A stretch of DNA of 64,000 bases from Haemonchus contortus (taxonomy: Eukaryota; Nematoda; Chromadorea; Rhabditida; Trichostrongylidae): positions 19,621,920 to 19,685,919 of the forward strand of contig LS997562.1 of the NCBI GenBank assembly GCA_000469685.2, read 5' to 3'. Every line of letters begins with the position of its first letter. The stretch's first letter is position 1. The translations under genes were made by a program, and so were the position numbers. Positions 21,465 to 33,684 of this stretch are shown here, piece by piece. The notes below the pieces were generated by a model, which did no database searches, was not told where the DNA came from, and was given only the letters and a program-made list of their open reading frames with translations.

Positions 21465-24400
21465 CACTCGGCCTGTACAACTTAGAGTCGACTTTTGGTG
21501 GACGATCGCTGTCGCCTCCAGCTGAAAGCAAGCAAATATCGTGAATCTTTGGCGAAGATTATACTTTTTTCCAAAATTACTCGGAAGATTACTGCTCTGG
21601 TTAACTCACAACTTGTATCGCCTTTCTTTGACTTGCCACTGCTATCAGAAAGTGATTTAGTTCTGAATGAATCAGTCTTCGAAAAATGCGTTGTGAAAGA
21701 AGCTTAGGTCGGCAGTGTTGTATATTTGCTTACACAAAAAAAGCGTGATGAACTGCATACATGGTTTGAAAGGCTATCCCTATTGACCATGCGCCAATTA
21801 AATTGAGCAACCCAAGATGAAGAAGATCAGTGACCCCGTAGAAGTGATTGACCCAACATCAACGCGACTACCACCAACATTTCTACCAATGTTCTGAGAC
21901 TGGCTGTTTTTTCACAAATTCCTGGATATGATGTGGTGAGTTCACTTACCCGCTCTCGGAACTTTGTGGTTTCTCCTGAGCCGTCACCAACAGTCCGCTC
22001 CCTTTGGCCGTACTAAGTTTCGAATCAGCTCTAGCTGTAGATACTTGAGGAGTGCTCGGAGTTGCCACTTTGCCCGGCTTCTGTAAGTGGAGCACTCACA
22101 TTGTTCTGTGATATATAAGTAAATTATATAAAATACTATAGTTACTTAGCCAAAGTTGTAATGGAGACGGCCCTATTTCGGATTCAGGGGCTGCCTGCTA
22201 TAGCACGACAGGGGCTTTTGCACGCCCTTCTAGGTTTCTAGTAAGCGATTCCAACAGGACAAATATGTATGAGCTACTTTTTTTCCTGTTGCTTGCCCTT
22301 TCATTTGGGCAGTGGTCATTGTGCTTGAACTAGGAATGGAGAAGAAGGAGCTGAGGTGGAAGACTTGGCCCAGGCAGTGATCGGTAGGTTATACGATTCC
22401 CGAAGAGTGTGGGTCATACAATGTGCGTTACTTGCCACTACGTTACCTTCTCAGATCCTAGTACTCGAAAGCGATCAATGATAGCCATCATCACAAAAAT
22501 GGAAGACGGTTCAGAGGAAGTTGGAGAATATCAATGGAGATAAAAGGCTTTCGGCAGCATTATTTATCATAAATTCAGGGTCAAGAACAAACTATACCAT
22601 GTGCTTTCAGACGGTTCATACTGCGTGATTAAATCTATCCTCCAAACTTGAGGACGAGTGCTGAAAGCCCCCGGCAGCTTTGTAGGAAGGCATAGTCAAT
22701 GGCCGGAAACTGTGCATAGATGATTCCAAGATGCACATCGAGTTATGCAGCGACCACCCAGAGAGTAGTAGAGAGAGTAATAGAGCACGACTAGCAAACG
22801 GTATGAGGAATGAAAAAGGCTATCTCTTTTGGACTATACCGAACCATATATGAAATGCCGCCGGGTGGAGATGGTCTAGTGGCGAGTGGCGCACTATCTC
22901 ACACGCAGGTCATGGTTTCGAATCCCAGATCGATACCCGCATAGGCCAACCAAGTCTTCCGTCCCTCCGGGATCCCGATAATTAGTACCAGACTCCTTGG
23001 GAGGATAAAAGCACTGACTTGTACATTAGCTGGCCACCACAACCCATTGTATAGACAACATACGCATTCAATACGCCTCTACGATTCTGAATGGAAGTCG
23101 AATGCGGGGGGCATCCCTCAGACGGGATTGATCAAGCCCAAAGGATTTACTTTTCATTTTCAAGAACTTTGGAATTCGTTGTGAAGTTCAGATCCTATGC
23201 AGCTGCTCTTTTCTGTTTTGTGTCCCTTCCACAGAGACCTTTAGAACTAGGCGTAGAAAAAATCCAACCAAAAACAACAGACAAGGCAAAAGCCTGTAAA
23301 TTTCTTCAACCTTGTGTACATACCTCAGGTGTTTTCTTGACACGTCTTCGAGCAATCTGCTGATCTAAATATGACATCTTTGGTTCAGCTGGCTGGAAGG
23401 AAGGCTGGAGGACTGCTGATTTTCTATGTGAACCGCGTTTGCGTTTCGCTTTTCTATGATAGCTTCTTCCTAGTGAACGAGAATCTGATGCTGAGAAAAA
23501 CGACGATTCTTCTGGCATTGGACGAGGAGGTCGTGTAGTAGATGACGATGTGCTTGTGGGTATAGGGGGTGGCGGAAATCTCAGAACCTCTTCTTCTAGT
23601 TCTCCCTGTGGTCTTTTCATCCTGGTTGGATTAACGAACTCCTTAGCAGCATGTCGCTCTTGTTTCTTCTTTACGTCCTGTTTCTTCATTATCTGACGGG
23701 ATTCTTTTATACTCTCTCTTGATTGCCGTATCTGAAACGGTCCTGAAGCCATATGGCAGACAGTAATGCGTAATGGTAGTAGTAATTCGAGCTGTCTAAG
23801 TTGCGTTCAAACTATTTGTAAGACGTAAACACTCGGGACCTTTCTGTTATCTCATTGATAAGAGCTTCAAGCCGCATTGAATCCAGGGATCAAGGTTAAT
23901 TCTATATATTTCACTTTGAACCGGAGCCAACAAGCATCATGCCCACTACTGCATTCGTTCGCAACATACATATCTTACTGTGTATAATTACTTGCTAGTA
24001 GTGCAATCGCAATGCGGTGCAAGTTCTGATGTTTCAGGCAATCCTTAAGGAACTCCTGTACTACTTCCCTTGGGGTTCTAACGCTACTGTTTTCGGGGCA
24101 GAAAAGTCTCTCTCGTTCATCAGTTAATTCCCCTAAATCACTCGTAAACTTAGTTAGTGGCCTTTGACTTTAATAATCAGTAAAATACTTGGAAAAATGG
24201 GTATTCTGAGCGACTCCTATGAATTTCGGTATAGGTCAGAATGTACCATCACGATTCCCCATCGAGACTAGATTTCGCAGAACTGATACCAGTTCCTGGT
24301 CCACGCTCAAGAACTTTCTTCCTTACATTGGACTTCTAGGACGAATTCCGTCTGAGTTAGTTATGAAAGCCAAGAATAGGCTACGAAGACCAAGAGTCTA

Positions 24401-26907
24401 GACAACTATAGCTGGACGAGAGTACCAAGCTTTTAACTTGCCTGTTTTTGGTGAGGCTACAGATGAAAATTGGCTTCTGCTCGTACACAAACGTAGATAA
24501 ATAGGGCGACAATGTAGTGAAAAGTTCCCAGACGCTTCCAGACACGTGTTCACTGAGCGTTTTCAATCTGCCCTTCGGAAATCCCGCTAATTGTAACTGT
24601 TTTGCAAGTTATTCGAAAATTTTTACTTCTTTCCGCTCCAACGAAAGCAGATGAAACGAAACAGAGGTTGCTCTGTTTGTTGTCCGGGGATGGCAATAGT
24701 GATTGCGTGGCAGGTCTGCTTCCGAGCTCCACGTAATTCCTTGAGGGATGAAAGTTCGAACACCTCTAGTGTATGTACAGATTCCCATGAGTTCCAGGAA
24801 GTGATTAAGCTAACCAGAGTAAGGAATTCTGAACGGCGTCATAAGTGGAGTGACTGATCTGAGCGACTTTAATCTTCCCTAGAATGTGAAGGTTTCTTAC
24901 GAAATAGAGATGAGGGTGGAAAAGACCCCCTCCCACATCTGAATGTGTTCGACATATTATATGACATAATTCGTCGAGATCGTCAAGCACGCACTGACCT
25001 ACTTTCGAGCACATAATGGTGCATCCTGACCTACACCTGGGCAAGGCTCATCTTCAAAAGGCAGCAAAGCGGTGTGCGTTATTGTGAACAGGCACGAGTG
25101 TTAATCGTGAAATTGAGATTGCTTCTGTCCATGATGACCTGGGCATGAAATGGAAGCCGATATCCTCACTCGGTGACCCATGACTACACCTAGTTCTTCT
25201 GAAACTTCAGGAGCACCCATCTATAACCTACCGTTAGACGCATTTGATGTAAAAACCTATCCACCTTCTGGGTACCGAGTGTGATTGAAACAAAACACTA
25301 CTGTCGAAACCTAACGTACATAATCCAATTTTTGCGGTAGTCGTGTCTGCTTTCGCTCGGCCTCCTCAGGAAGTTGGTCCGTCTGGCTCAGGTCCGATTC
25401 ACTTTTTTCAACTAGCTTATGACCTGATTCCCGTTTTCCCGATTCCTTATATTTTTTCTTCGACGGCTTCCTGTCTCCTTTTCTGGGTTTATGAACTTTA
25501 AATATAAACTTCGGCTCTGATGCGCTTGATCGTTGCGATGCTTCTGTGGCTGACTTCGACATATCGTTCGTAGATATCTCTGGAGGAAGTTCAGTTGAGA
25601 CACCAGGAGGCGTACCGCTTGACAATTTGTCCTGAGAAGATGGTGCCGTAGAAGAGGATTTTTGCTTCTGTTTTCTACCAGCCACGGCATACTTCGAGGT
25701 CAGATCCAAGTATGAGCCCGTTTTTTTCAAATCTCCGTGACGATCCTTCCTTTTCCTTTTCTTCCTTCTCGGGGACTTTCTCGGTGATTTTGTCGGTTTT
25801 TCTACAGGTTTTCCCTCTTGTGAAGAGGTGCTTTCAAGAAATGCTGGATTCAAAGGCGGAGCATCTTGAAAACAGACTTCAGCGGACGTACCCCATGGTG
25901 CTAGTTGACTTCGTATCTCTGGAGTACGCCTTGATCTAGGTGATTTTACAGGTGTCTTGGCACTTCGTGACTTTATTGAAGTTGACCTCGTTTCAGAAGG
26001 CAATTCTTCTCTCTTGGCGGTGGATTCTGCAGATGGCAGGTGTGAAGTTGTGTGCCGAGGACGAGTACTTTGATATACCGGCGTCTTAGGTTTTGAGGTC
26101 GACCTTGGTTTAGAGGGCAATTCTTTTCTCTTTGGTTTAGTGATTGTTTCTGCAGATGGTAGGTGTGAAGTTGTGTGTTGAGGACGACCACGTTGATATA
26201 CCGGCGTTCTAGCGGAGCTTGCTACAGAAACTGCCCTCTTAGGAGGACGATAAGGGTCTTTAGGCTGTCGGAGCTGCCTCGGTACTGACATGGACCGGCT
26301 TCCAGTCACACAGGGCACAAGCGCAAATGGGCATATATGTTCACAAATCGGTATGCTTCTGGATGGCAGGGCTCCTGGCATACTGTCGGTGTGGCACACT
26401 TTCGTGGTAGTGATTGTTGCCGTTGACACTCCAGGAGATATGGCAGTAAGTGTCTGTACTGACTTTTCAGAAGTGGTTCTTGCCGTTTTCAGTTGCCCTT
26501 TTGTGGGAGTTCTAGTCGGCCCTCGTCTAGACGACATCGTTGGAGGCGTTCTAGACGGCACTCGTCTAGACGACATTGTTGGAGGAGTCCTAGTCGAGGC
26601 TCGTCTTGACGACATCGTTGGAGGCGTTCTAGTCGGGGCTCGTCTTGACGACATCGTTGGAGGTGTTATGGATGGTACTCGTCTTGCCGACACTGATGGA
26701 GGAGTTCTAGCTGGCACTGGCCTTGACGACCTTACGGGTGTTCTAGAAGATGATCGCTTTGACAATTGCTGCTCCGAAGAAATCGCTCTTTGTGATCTTT
26801 GCGATTCCGTTGTGATAGTCCTTCCTTTAGAGGGGAGCGCCACCATACTGCTAGTCTCCTTAGGTTTCACTTTCACGGGAAACGACCGTTTGGAACCAGC
26901 ACCGGAT
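21465..26907 (-). CDS. Basic Ser/Pro/Arg-rich repeat protein (unknown function)
   Basis: Five exons chain in phase: 25320-26907 (529 codons), 23324-23731 (136), 21950-22080, the micro-exon 21610-21641 (32 nt, SGKSKKGDTS) and 21465-21521 (GGDSDRPPKVDSKLYRPS). The protein, over 730 residues, is basic and looks disordered. Near its start are five or six tandem 13-residue units of the form RTPPTMSSRRAPT, then two ~45-residue repeats with TTSHLPSAE, Lys/Arg clusters (KSPRKSPRRKKRKRKDRH) and a Pro-rich segment (RFPPPPIPTSTSSSTTRPP). Such composition fits a nuclear, RNA-associated or cytoskeletal scaffold, but no domain proves it. The first exon needs two bases from an upstream exon that I could not fix, and the 3' end is open: reading through the last donor reaches TAG after about 17 codons. 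A SINE lies in intron 2. Confidence 0.8.
22858..23132 (+). repeat. tRNA-derived SINE, best copy
   Basis: The head is tRNA-like: an A-box (TGGTCTAGTGG, 22872-22882) and a B-box (GGTTTCGAATCCC, 22914-22926) at tRNA spacing. The body has GATACCCGCATAGGCCAACC, GGAGGATAAAAGCACTGACT and the tail CATCCCTCAGACGGGATTG. Seven related copies are in the window on both strands. RNA polymerase III transcription from the internal promoter is inferred from the boxes. Confidence 0.8.
26505..26740 (-). repeat. In-frame 39-bp tandem repeat
   Basis: Five to six units of 39 bp within the first exon of the 21465-26907 gene encode the 13-residue RTPPTMSSRR(A/V/G)(P/S)(T/S) motif. Units differ at a few third positions and at the last residues, so the array is not freshly expanded. 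Confidence 0.85.
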
Positions 26908-27418
26908 CTGAAAACTAGCACTGATGAGTGTGTTACGCTTTTTAAATCAAGAAATCTGAGGTTCAATTAACTCTCACAGATCTGCTGATTTTACCGACGA
27001 GCTTCGTATAAAACGGGTCGTCATCGGAATGTCTTGAATTGTTCAGATCCCATAGCTATGGGTATCCAATTATGCAGCATAAATGATAAGCCACTACTAA
27101 GGTCAGAAATCATTTTTTAAGCTCACCCAACGACACAACCTTATTGCTCTCTCACACCAGAAGCCTAGAAAGATTCAAATCCTTCCACCCTCCATGTAGT
27201 ACCTACTGTCGAGCTCAAAGGCGCAACCAAGGCGACATAACTTAAGGTCAGAATTTATGCAATGAAGTACTGATGCCGACTAATGCGCCAATGTTAAATC
27301 TATAGAAAACAGATCATTACCAACCTCGTTCGGGAATCTCTGAATCTGCGATAAAACTAGGGAAAGGGCAAGCTCACATTTTGACCTACTTGTCTGCGTT
27401 TCTCAGAAAGTTGATTAA
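26908..27418. other. Upstream flank of the repeat-protein gene
   Basis: A possible - strand exon ends at a gtaaaa donor near 26998 and reads SDDDPFYTKLV, but its phase does not fit the next exon. Nothing else is recognised. Confidence 0.3.
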
Positions 27419-28207
27419 AGGCACTGTTCACGAAAAAATGGTTTCGGAGATTTGCACATGGTTTGAATTCGAAGCCCCCTCTGATACCATTTGTGCAGGA
27501 ATTAGGTCGGAAAACGGCTGGATAGGAACAATAAGGGCAGGAACAGTGGGGGACGTCAGGCCTCCGTCCCTCGCTAGGCTGACTACGAGTTCTAATTGCC
27601 CTCCACCACATTCGCACTGTAGCGAAGTTGGTGGAAAATCGATACGCTCATTGGCAAATTGCCAGAGTCTGCCAGTAAGATTGGGGTGTGGTGCGATTCG
27701 TGCGATTCTGGGTGCGCGCGGCAAACTGCGCGGCGAAATTTGGTGCGATTTGAACGACTGAAGCGTTTACCATTGGGGCCCAAGTTTCAAGTAAAGTAGG
27801 TTGGTAGGATGGTCCGACCCTACTAAAGTCTCTACTTCAAGTTTGTGCTCCAATAATAGGCGCAGGAGTCGTTTGAATCATCGCGAATTTCGCCGCACAA
27901 TTTGCCGCGCGCGGTTGGAATCGCACGAATCGCACGTCCCCCGTAAGATTGTCAGGCAAATTGGGTGTGTTGTCTGTATTGCAGACATTGCGTCGCCTTC
28001 GTGCATTCTCGCTCGAACACTCCCCAACCGCAGTTTTTTCAATGTAAAACTTGTCCAACCTCCCTTTCCAGCTCCTTTTTTGACCCTTTGTAATTCTTTT
28101 TGTTCATCGTTTTTTGAGCTTTTTTCGTTGTTATCGCTTTATTCTAGAGTAGTTCTATCAATTCCCGTCAAAAAAAGGTACCCTAACTTTTTTTGTGAAC
28201 GGTGCCT
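27419..28207. mobile_element. MITE family A, copy carrying a nested foldback
   Basis: The left end is TTAA then AGGCACTGTTCACG; the right end is GTGAACGGTGCCTTGA. It follows the 8096 copy closely (GGTTTCGGAGATTTGCACAT; AAAATCGATACGCT) but is about 250 bp longer because a family C foldback lies inside it at 27688-27946. Confidence 0.75.
27688..27946. mobile_element. Foldback element family C, nested copy
   Basis: The inverted arms run from GTGCGATTCGTGCGATTCTG to GGAATCGCACGAATCGCAC, with inner partners TTGGGGCCCAAGTTTCAAGT and CTACTTCAAGTTTGTGCTCC. It is absent from the otherwise matching MITE at 8096, which acts as an empty site. Confidence 0.7.
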
Positions 28208-28347
28208 TGAAGGCTGTTGACATGGTATGGTCTTGCTCTACTTACAATTTAGGTTTTGATGGGTGCTCGACATCCTCACTATACTCACAAGAATTACGGG
28301 GTCCCTTACAAAAGATTCACTGCTTCTGAATGTGAAGTGCATCCAAT

Positions 28348-28424
28348 GGCTGCTTTCATAGTCCAGGACCAGTCGCGCGACTAGTCGCCAGTCGGTGGCG
28401 CTATCAGTCGAGCGACCAGTCGAT
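28348..28424. mobile_element. Foldback element family B, truncated copy
   Basis: It begins GGCTGCTTTCATAGTCCAGG and has GACCAGTCGCGCGACTAGTC modules, but stops after about 75 bp with no right terminus. Confidence 0.6.
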
Positions 28425-28472
28425 TCACGAAGCTATTGACCAAAACCACTGACGTTATTCGCTGGTAACCTT

Positions 28473-28517
28473 GCCCGTTACCCGCTCGAGGAAATCGATG
28501 ATCGACGGGACAAGTGA
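28473..28517 (+). pseudogene. Terminal scrap of an RTE-type ORF
   Basis: It encodes ARYPLEEIDDRRDK then TGA, matching the end of RTE polyproteins (compare SLKEVDNKWDDR at 51278). It is a very short 5'-truncated insertion. Confidence 0.5.
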
Positions 28518-28825
28518 TGCTGCATAATTATCGTGCCATTACATAGGAAGGGATCCTTGGTGTTGTAGATGAGGCAATAGAATGGGCGGGTCAATATCTT
28601 TTTCTTGTAACTCTTTCTTAAAATGCTCACTCATGATCTGATTCACAGTTTATGTAGACATTGTCAGCGTGCATGATTGTGATTTCAAATTCATCATCAT
28701 TATGAATTGCTACACCTCCGGCATCGTCACATTTTTTCATCCTCGAATATGGTATACTACATCTGAAACTTCGTTTATCATAATATGAACGAAACGATGA
28801 AGGGTAAAGTTTTTGGCGTTAAACA
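28518..28825. other. Short stretch, nothing recognised
   Basis: This may include the 3' untranslated tail of the RTE scrap just upstream. Confidence 0.35.
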
Positions 28826-29085
28826 TTCCCGTCTGAGGGATGCGCCCTCGCACTCAACTTCCGTTTAGAATCGCGGTGGCGTAATGAGTGCGTATGTGGC
28901 CTATACAATAACTTGGGTGACCAGCCGATGTACAAGTCAGTGCTTTTTATCCTCCCAGACGAGTCCGATACCAATTCACCGACCCTGGAGGGATGGAAGG
29001 CTTGGTTAGCCTAGGCGGATTTGATCCGGGATTCGTGACCGTGCGTGTGAGATAGTACGCCATTTGGAACTACACCGTCTCCGCC
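28826..29085 (-). repeat. tRNA-derived SINE, copy 4
   Basis: Inverted copy keeping the head GGCGGAGACGGTGTAGTTCC, a degenerate B-box, GGATAAAAAGCACTGACTTG and the tail CATCCCTCAGACGGGAATG. Confidence 0.7.
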
Positions 29086-29646
29086 CCTTAATGTGAATAC
29101 TGCCAATTTTTTTGAACTCGTTACTCGGATATGGGAATACCGGTTACACTGCGAATTCTTCCCATTTATGTTCCCTTTCTTTTGACATTCGAGAAGATTA
29201 GAGGCCCAAATTCATGAACGACACTGTCATTACTACACAGTCATCAACAGGTTGTAAGGGTTGCAAATAAGTAGAGTAGACAGTGGCCGAACCCTAATAT
29301 CCACCGAAAAACACCAACATCAGCGTAATTCCTACATTCAATACTTTTCCATCACTAGGCTTCCATAGGCTCCCAAGATCAGCTTCAAAACAGCAAACGT
29401 CGACTTTTTTCTATTCTTCTTTCGATTAAGTCTTCTCATAGCCAATCAATAGATGCTAAGAACGATGTTCCCCCGAGTTTTGGTTATCGAGCCCATAACC
29501 ACTAGGTGAACTAAGAATTGCCTTCAGTATAGTCAACTTTTTTCTTCATAAGACCTCAAAGATCCACAGGTCGTTCTGATTTTTTTCCATCTCTCCGAAA
29601 TTAACTCGCGAAACCGTTCCCGTATATAGGATATGGTAATACGTAC
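29086..29646. other. Stretch with no recognised gene
   Basis: Probably intron or 3' flank of the - strand exon at 29647. No later exon could be chained. Confidence 0.35.
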
Positions 29647-29761
29647 AGATCAGTTGGGGAATAAGTAGGTGTGTGAGCAGACTCCGAATCCGAGGTGACG
29701 TTCGGTGCAGTATGGCAATCTTCGCTCCTGATACTATCCGCAATACTGCTTGCCCGCCTCT
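29647..29761 (-). CDS. Internal exon of an unknown gene
   Basis: Acceptor TTTTTTTGCAG and donor gtacgt bound a 115-nt exon. In the favoured frame it reads RRASSIADSIRSEDCHTAPN then VTSDSESAHTPTYSPTDL, an acidic, Ser/Thr-rich, probably disordered segment. Another frame is also open, so frame choice rests on composition. It may belong to the same transcript as the exon at 30108, which lies upstream on this strand, but phases do not prove it. Confidence 0.45.
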
Positions 29762-30107
29762 CTGCAAAAAAAGCTCAACGGAAACTTCATGAGTGTGGTT
29801 ACCTGTTAAGGTTGGTCATGAAAAATCCTACGTTCGGCCTGAAATTTGCTGTGTTCTACATTGAAAAATCTCCATGGATCATCCGGAGGCCTATCGCCTT
29901 TCTACTTTTAGAAGCACGTCCAAGAACTTATGGTAATCACAACTATTCGCATGCCATAGAATTCGAACAGGTGTTCTATCCCCTTAACTTTACTGCTCAA
30001 GCTTAACTTATGTTGTAAAATATGGGAAGGTGTAATGCTGTCTTTATCTTACTGTGCCTAATAGATTATTATTTTGCGATGGAACCATTTGAAGGCACAG
30101 TTCACGA

Positions 30108-30358
30108 TCAAAGTAGATTCTGAGGTTCTTCTCTAGGATCAACATGTGGTCCCGAGTGATAGCTCGTATAACTTTGAACAGGGGCTCCAAACCCGTTTGG
30201 CTGACGTACACTCCCAAAAGTGCCCGTGTTGTGGCGCCTTGTTAAGGCTGCACCATTCAAAATGAGCGTCAGACCGCCGGCGAATAGTACGCTTATCGGG
30301 AGACACCCAGGTGGATACGGAACCGTGATCACGTACAGCCCCCTTTTCCTGCTACTTC
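30108..30358 (-). CDS. C-terminal exon with one membrane segment
   Basis: Acceptor GGCTTTTAG is followed by 82 codons to TGA: SSRKRGLYVITVPYPPG, then a hydrophobic stretch GCLPISVLFAGGLTLILNGA suited to a single transmembrane helix, then a hydrophilic Gly/Pro/Ser tail ending DPREEPQNLL. It looks like the end of a membrane protein with a short tail; the family is not recognised. The stop codon lies at the edge of a family A MITE end (AAGGCACAGTTCACG, 30093-30107 on the + strand), so the present C-terminus may have been set by that insertion. Confidence 0.45.
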
Positions 30359-31995
30359 CTAAAAGCCTCATTTCCCTTGAAAGCCGCCGATTTCTGAAAT
30401 TTCTTCGCAATTTTGGCATTATTTTGCGTCATACTCCCCATGCCTTTGATTTAGTCGACATTTGAGCGAATCGTACTCTTTAGTATACTGAGGTTTATTC
30501 ATCCTGCATGATCTCTCAATTGCGTAACTGAACAACTGAACCGATAAGGTCATATCAGGTAAAGTTACCCATTGGTCTCATAGCCCACAAAGGGTATGGA
30601 ATGTACGAATATAGCACTTTTTTTACAAACCAAGCAATCGTTTCGACTTTTCAACTCGCAGCAGTGTTGTCACAGGGCCTTCCTTTTCGCATTTCAAAGT
30701 CACGATTATTATGAGCTTAATCAAGTGCCATCCAAGTGAACTGAAGAACCTGCTCTTGGGACGTGGTCTCCCAAATCTAACTCATGGGTTATTTCCCATA
30801 ATGAATATCAATTGCTTAACATATATGCTAGTTCATGGGACTCTTTTTATTTTACGTCGCCTCAACAGTCTCTAGGGACCGTGTTATTCACGATCTAGAC
30901 AGCCATACGTTACATAGCTTCAGAGCAAACATATTTAGGGTGAAACTATCTTCAAAGTCCTTTCCGGCTCCACATTGAATTCGAAATTTCGTTCGAGATT
31001 CTGTTACAAATATTAACCTTTTTTTCGTGAATAACTTCCGGTTGTGGTTGTCGAGGGCTCATCTGTCTCGACAGCCGCAGCCACCTTGACACGTAGCGAG
31101 CGTAGTTCATGAGTCGGTTGTACATCTCCAGTATGAGCAGTACAAATACATAGCGCAGGCATGCTATACAATTTCACCACACCACGAAATGTTAATGCAT
31201 AGGCACTCCTCAATCGGAGACACAGTTTGTTTAGCACGTTCGAGCGACAGGGACAGCGACAGCGACACGTTGCTTCATGCTCGCTTAACTCCTAAGCCAG
31301 CTAGAAGACAGGTTGTCAACAGTCCTGAAGTTGGCTCATAATCCGCGTAACTTTGACGGCAGCTTTCGAAGAGTTGTAGTATTAGTTGAAAGAACCGTGC
31401 ATCAGCATCTGTCGACAGACCGACAAACAAGTTGGCATGCCAATCCTTCTATAAATAAAGCAGTAACTATAGAGCTCCACGTTTGTATTGTGTCTGTTCC
31501 AGTGTCTGTATAGTTGTTCTTTCGCAAAGCTTCCCATGAGTACGATAAGGAGATCGTTATAGAAAACCCTTTGCTATTCAAGGTGTTGTCTGTAAGGAAG
31601 AAACCTAGTTAGATTGTTGTGATAGTAGTGATAGCCTCAACTAAAAGGACCCTTAAAGTAGTAACATGAGTGTGAATTCGCTGCAGTGATGACCTTTATT
31701 TTAGGGCGATTACTATCGATTCAAGGTGTGATCAAACAAAAAATTATTTCAAGCTCTGAGCGTTTGTGATCAAGTTAGCAGGGGATACACGTAGGAAGTA
31801 GGAACTGAGGGCTTGATTACAACTGGATAAAGGGAGCACGTTTCAGGACCATGATATCAGTTGATACTTCTTAACGGTTTTTTAACCTTGAAGGTATAGC
31901 TCAAAATGAAAATTGTTCTCGAGATTTCCCATTGGGATGAACCACTGACCCCCAGAGATGACACAAAAAATGCGGGTCAAAAAACGGTATACATA
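30359..31995. other. Long stretch with one ambiguous exon candidate
   Basis: A - strand segment at about 31022-31123 is open in two frames (one reading ELRSLRVKVAAAVETDEPST) but its donor is poor. Nothing else is recognised. Confidence 0.3.
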
Positions 31996-32521
31996 CAGTA
32001 GCGCTCAAAAGTCTTCGGTGAAATGGCTCTTCAGCCGTACTTTTCAGTCGTAACTCCTTTCTTACTGGATCTAATCATGCGAAATTTTTATATTTGGAGC
32101 GTGGGTGTGTTGTGAATATTTACCACTATTAACCTGCAATCTGATCATGTTGCAGATATTTCAAAGAGCATGAACTCAAAATCGACTGGGAATACAGGTG
32201 ATGGCCCTTCTAGAATCTCCTTCCTTGCTGTCATGTCAAAAGTGTACGAGCGGTAATGCCGAACACAATAGATGAGAAAAACGCAAATAGGGTGCGAGTA
32301 AGCGCAGACGTCAACAAGTTTAGTTTTAGCAAAATCTGCTACCGCAACAAACACCTTGCTCTACCTGTGGATATTGCAGCCTTGCAGTGAAATAGGGTTG
32401 GGTAGGGTGAAATATGCTCTAGTTAGACATATCCAAATTTCGTGTCATTCGGTCCACTAAGAAAAAAGTTATGAACGAAAAAGCGTCAAAGCATTTCACC
32501 GAAGACTTTTGAGCGCTACTG
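31996..32521. mobile_element. Tc1/mariner-type MITE with perfect 30-bp ends
   Basis: The terminal inverted repeats begin CAGTAGCGCTCAAAAGTCTT and are identical over 30 bp. TA flanks both ends (31994-31995 and 32522-32523), the target duplication of Tc1/mariner elements. The 526-bp interior has no transposase, so it is non-autonomous. The perfect ends suggest a recent insertion. Confidence 0.9.
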
Positions 32522-32523
32522 TA

Positions 32524-33684
32524 GGTTGTAGTAAGGGTTGCAAGAGCGACTTAGCTGGCACACTCAAGGCGGACGGGTTCTTACAGCGTTGTGGAGGCTA
32601 TGGACGTTGCACCATTCGTGCCGAGACGCACACTTTGCACACAGGGAGCTTACTGTAGCTTGCTCTAGGCAGTGGCACACACGTTAAGCAGTTCGTCAAA
32701 ATATCCCTTTCATGCAGCCTTGTTGCCACATTCTCGTCCAACCCATAGTTTTACTAGTTCTTCAGAGCCTACTGTTACCATTGCCGCTTCTGCCCTATTA
32801 GGGACGACCAGTTCGATTGTTCGTCGAAAGCTGATTGCCACAAAACTGTCGTGAACTAGGTCTTTGAGACATCACTGCGAGCTATGAGTTAGAAGCACGG
32901 TTAATCCATGGTGATCGTCTCCATATTCAGGCATAAAAGGGAACTAAAAAGCCCTATTCACTATCGATTCAAGGCTGTGTCTGTGGAGTGGTTTCAGCAC
33001 TCGTACTGGAACCATGAAACCTAGTAAATTTATGGGACAAAAGAGTGGAGGCATGTGAATAGTCATAACATCATGGCAGGTTGATATCAGCAGTCAGAAA
33101 AACACGAGTTTCAGATCGATTTTGAGTTCCTTATCTTCATGGCAAGCGAACAACCGACCTTCTGAAGGAGGGTGTGTTAAATGGAAAAATTCTTGCACAA
33201 ACACTACACAACAAACAGCCGCTTTAGTGTTCTACATTTCTTGATTCACGGTTAGCTGGAATGGTTGGTGCGAAGTGACGGATAAGATGTGCAGTCCACA
33301 TTGATGTGAAATTGTGAGCTCTCAACGAATGAGGTTCGAACTCTTCTTTATCCTTGTCTACCTATTCACAGCCGGCATGCCTACACTTCATCAGGCACTA
33401 CGCGAGACTGAGCCAAACGGCTGATGTAATGGAGTAATCGCTAAAAAGTTTGCAACTTGGCTCAGATCCCGACTAGTGCAAAAGAAGTATAGGCATGCTG
33501 GTTTTGTATTGGCAGATCATGGTTCCAGTATGTCCTGAGATTCATATGAAAAAGATATCGGAGGCCGCGGGGATTGCTATCATTTCTTTGCAAGACATGA
33601 GTAACCCAAACTAGCGATGTGATTCTTCAATGCCTTCCTATTACTCGAAATCACCATGTAGTAATGGAAAAATTTGTCTGTTAC
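32524..33684. other. Stretch with no recognised gene
   Basis: Open frames such as the one at 32672 have no splice or family support. Confidence 0.4.

Noticed and set aside
26290..26970. 226-residue open frame on the + strand with repeated residues
   Set aside because: Antisense shadow of the first exon of the 21465-26907 gene; its repeats mirror the 39-bp repeat of the real frame.
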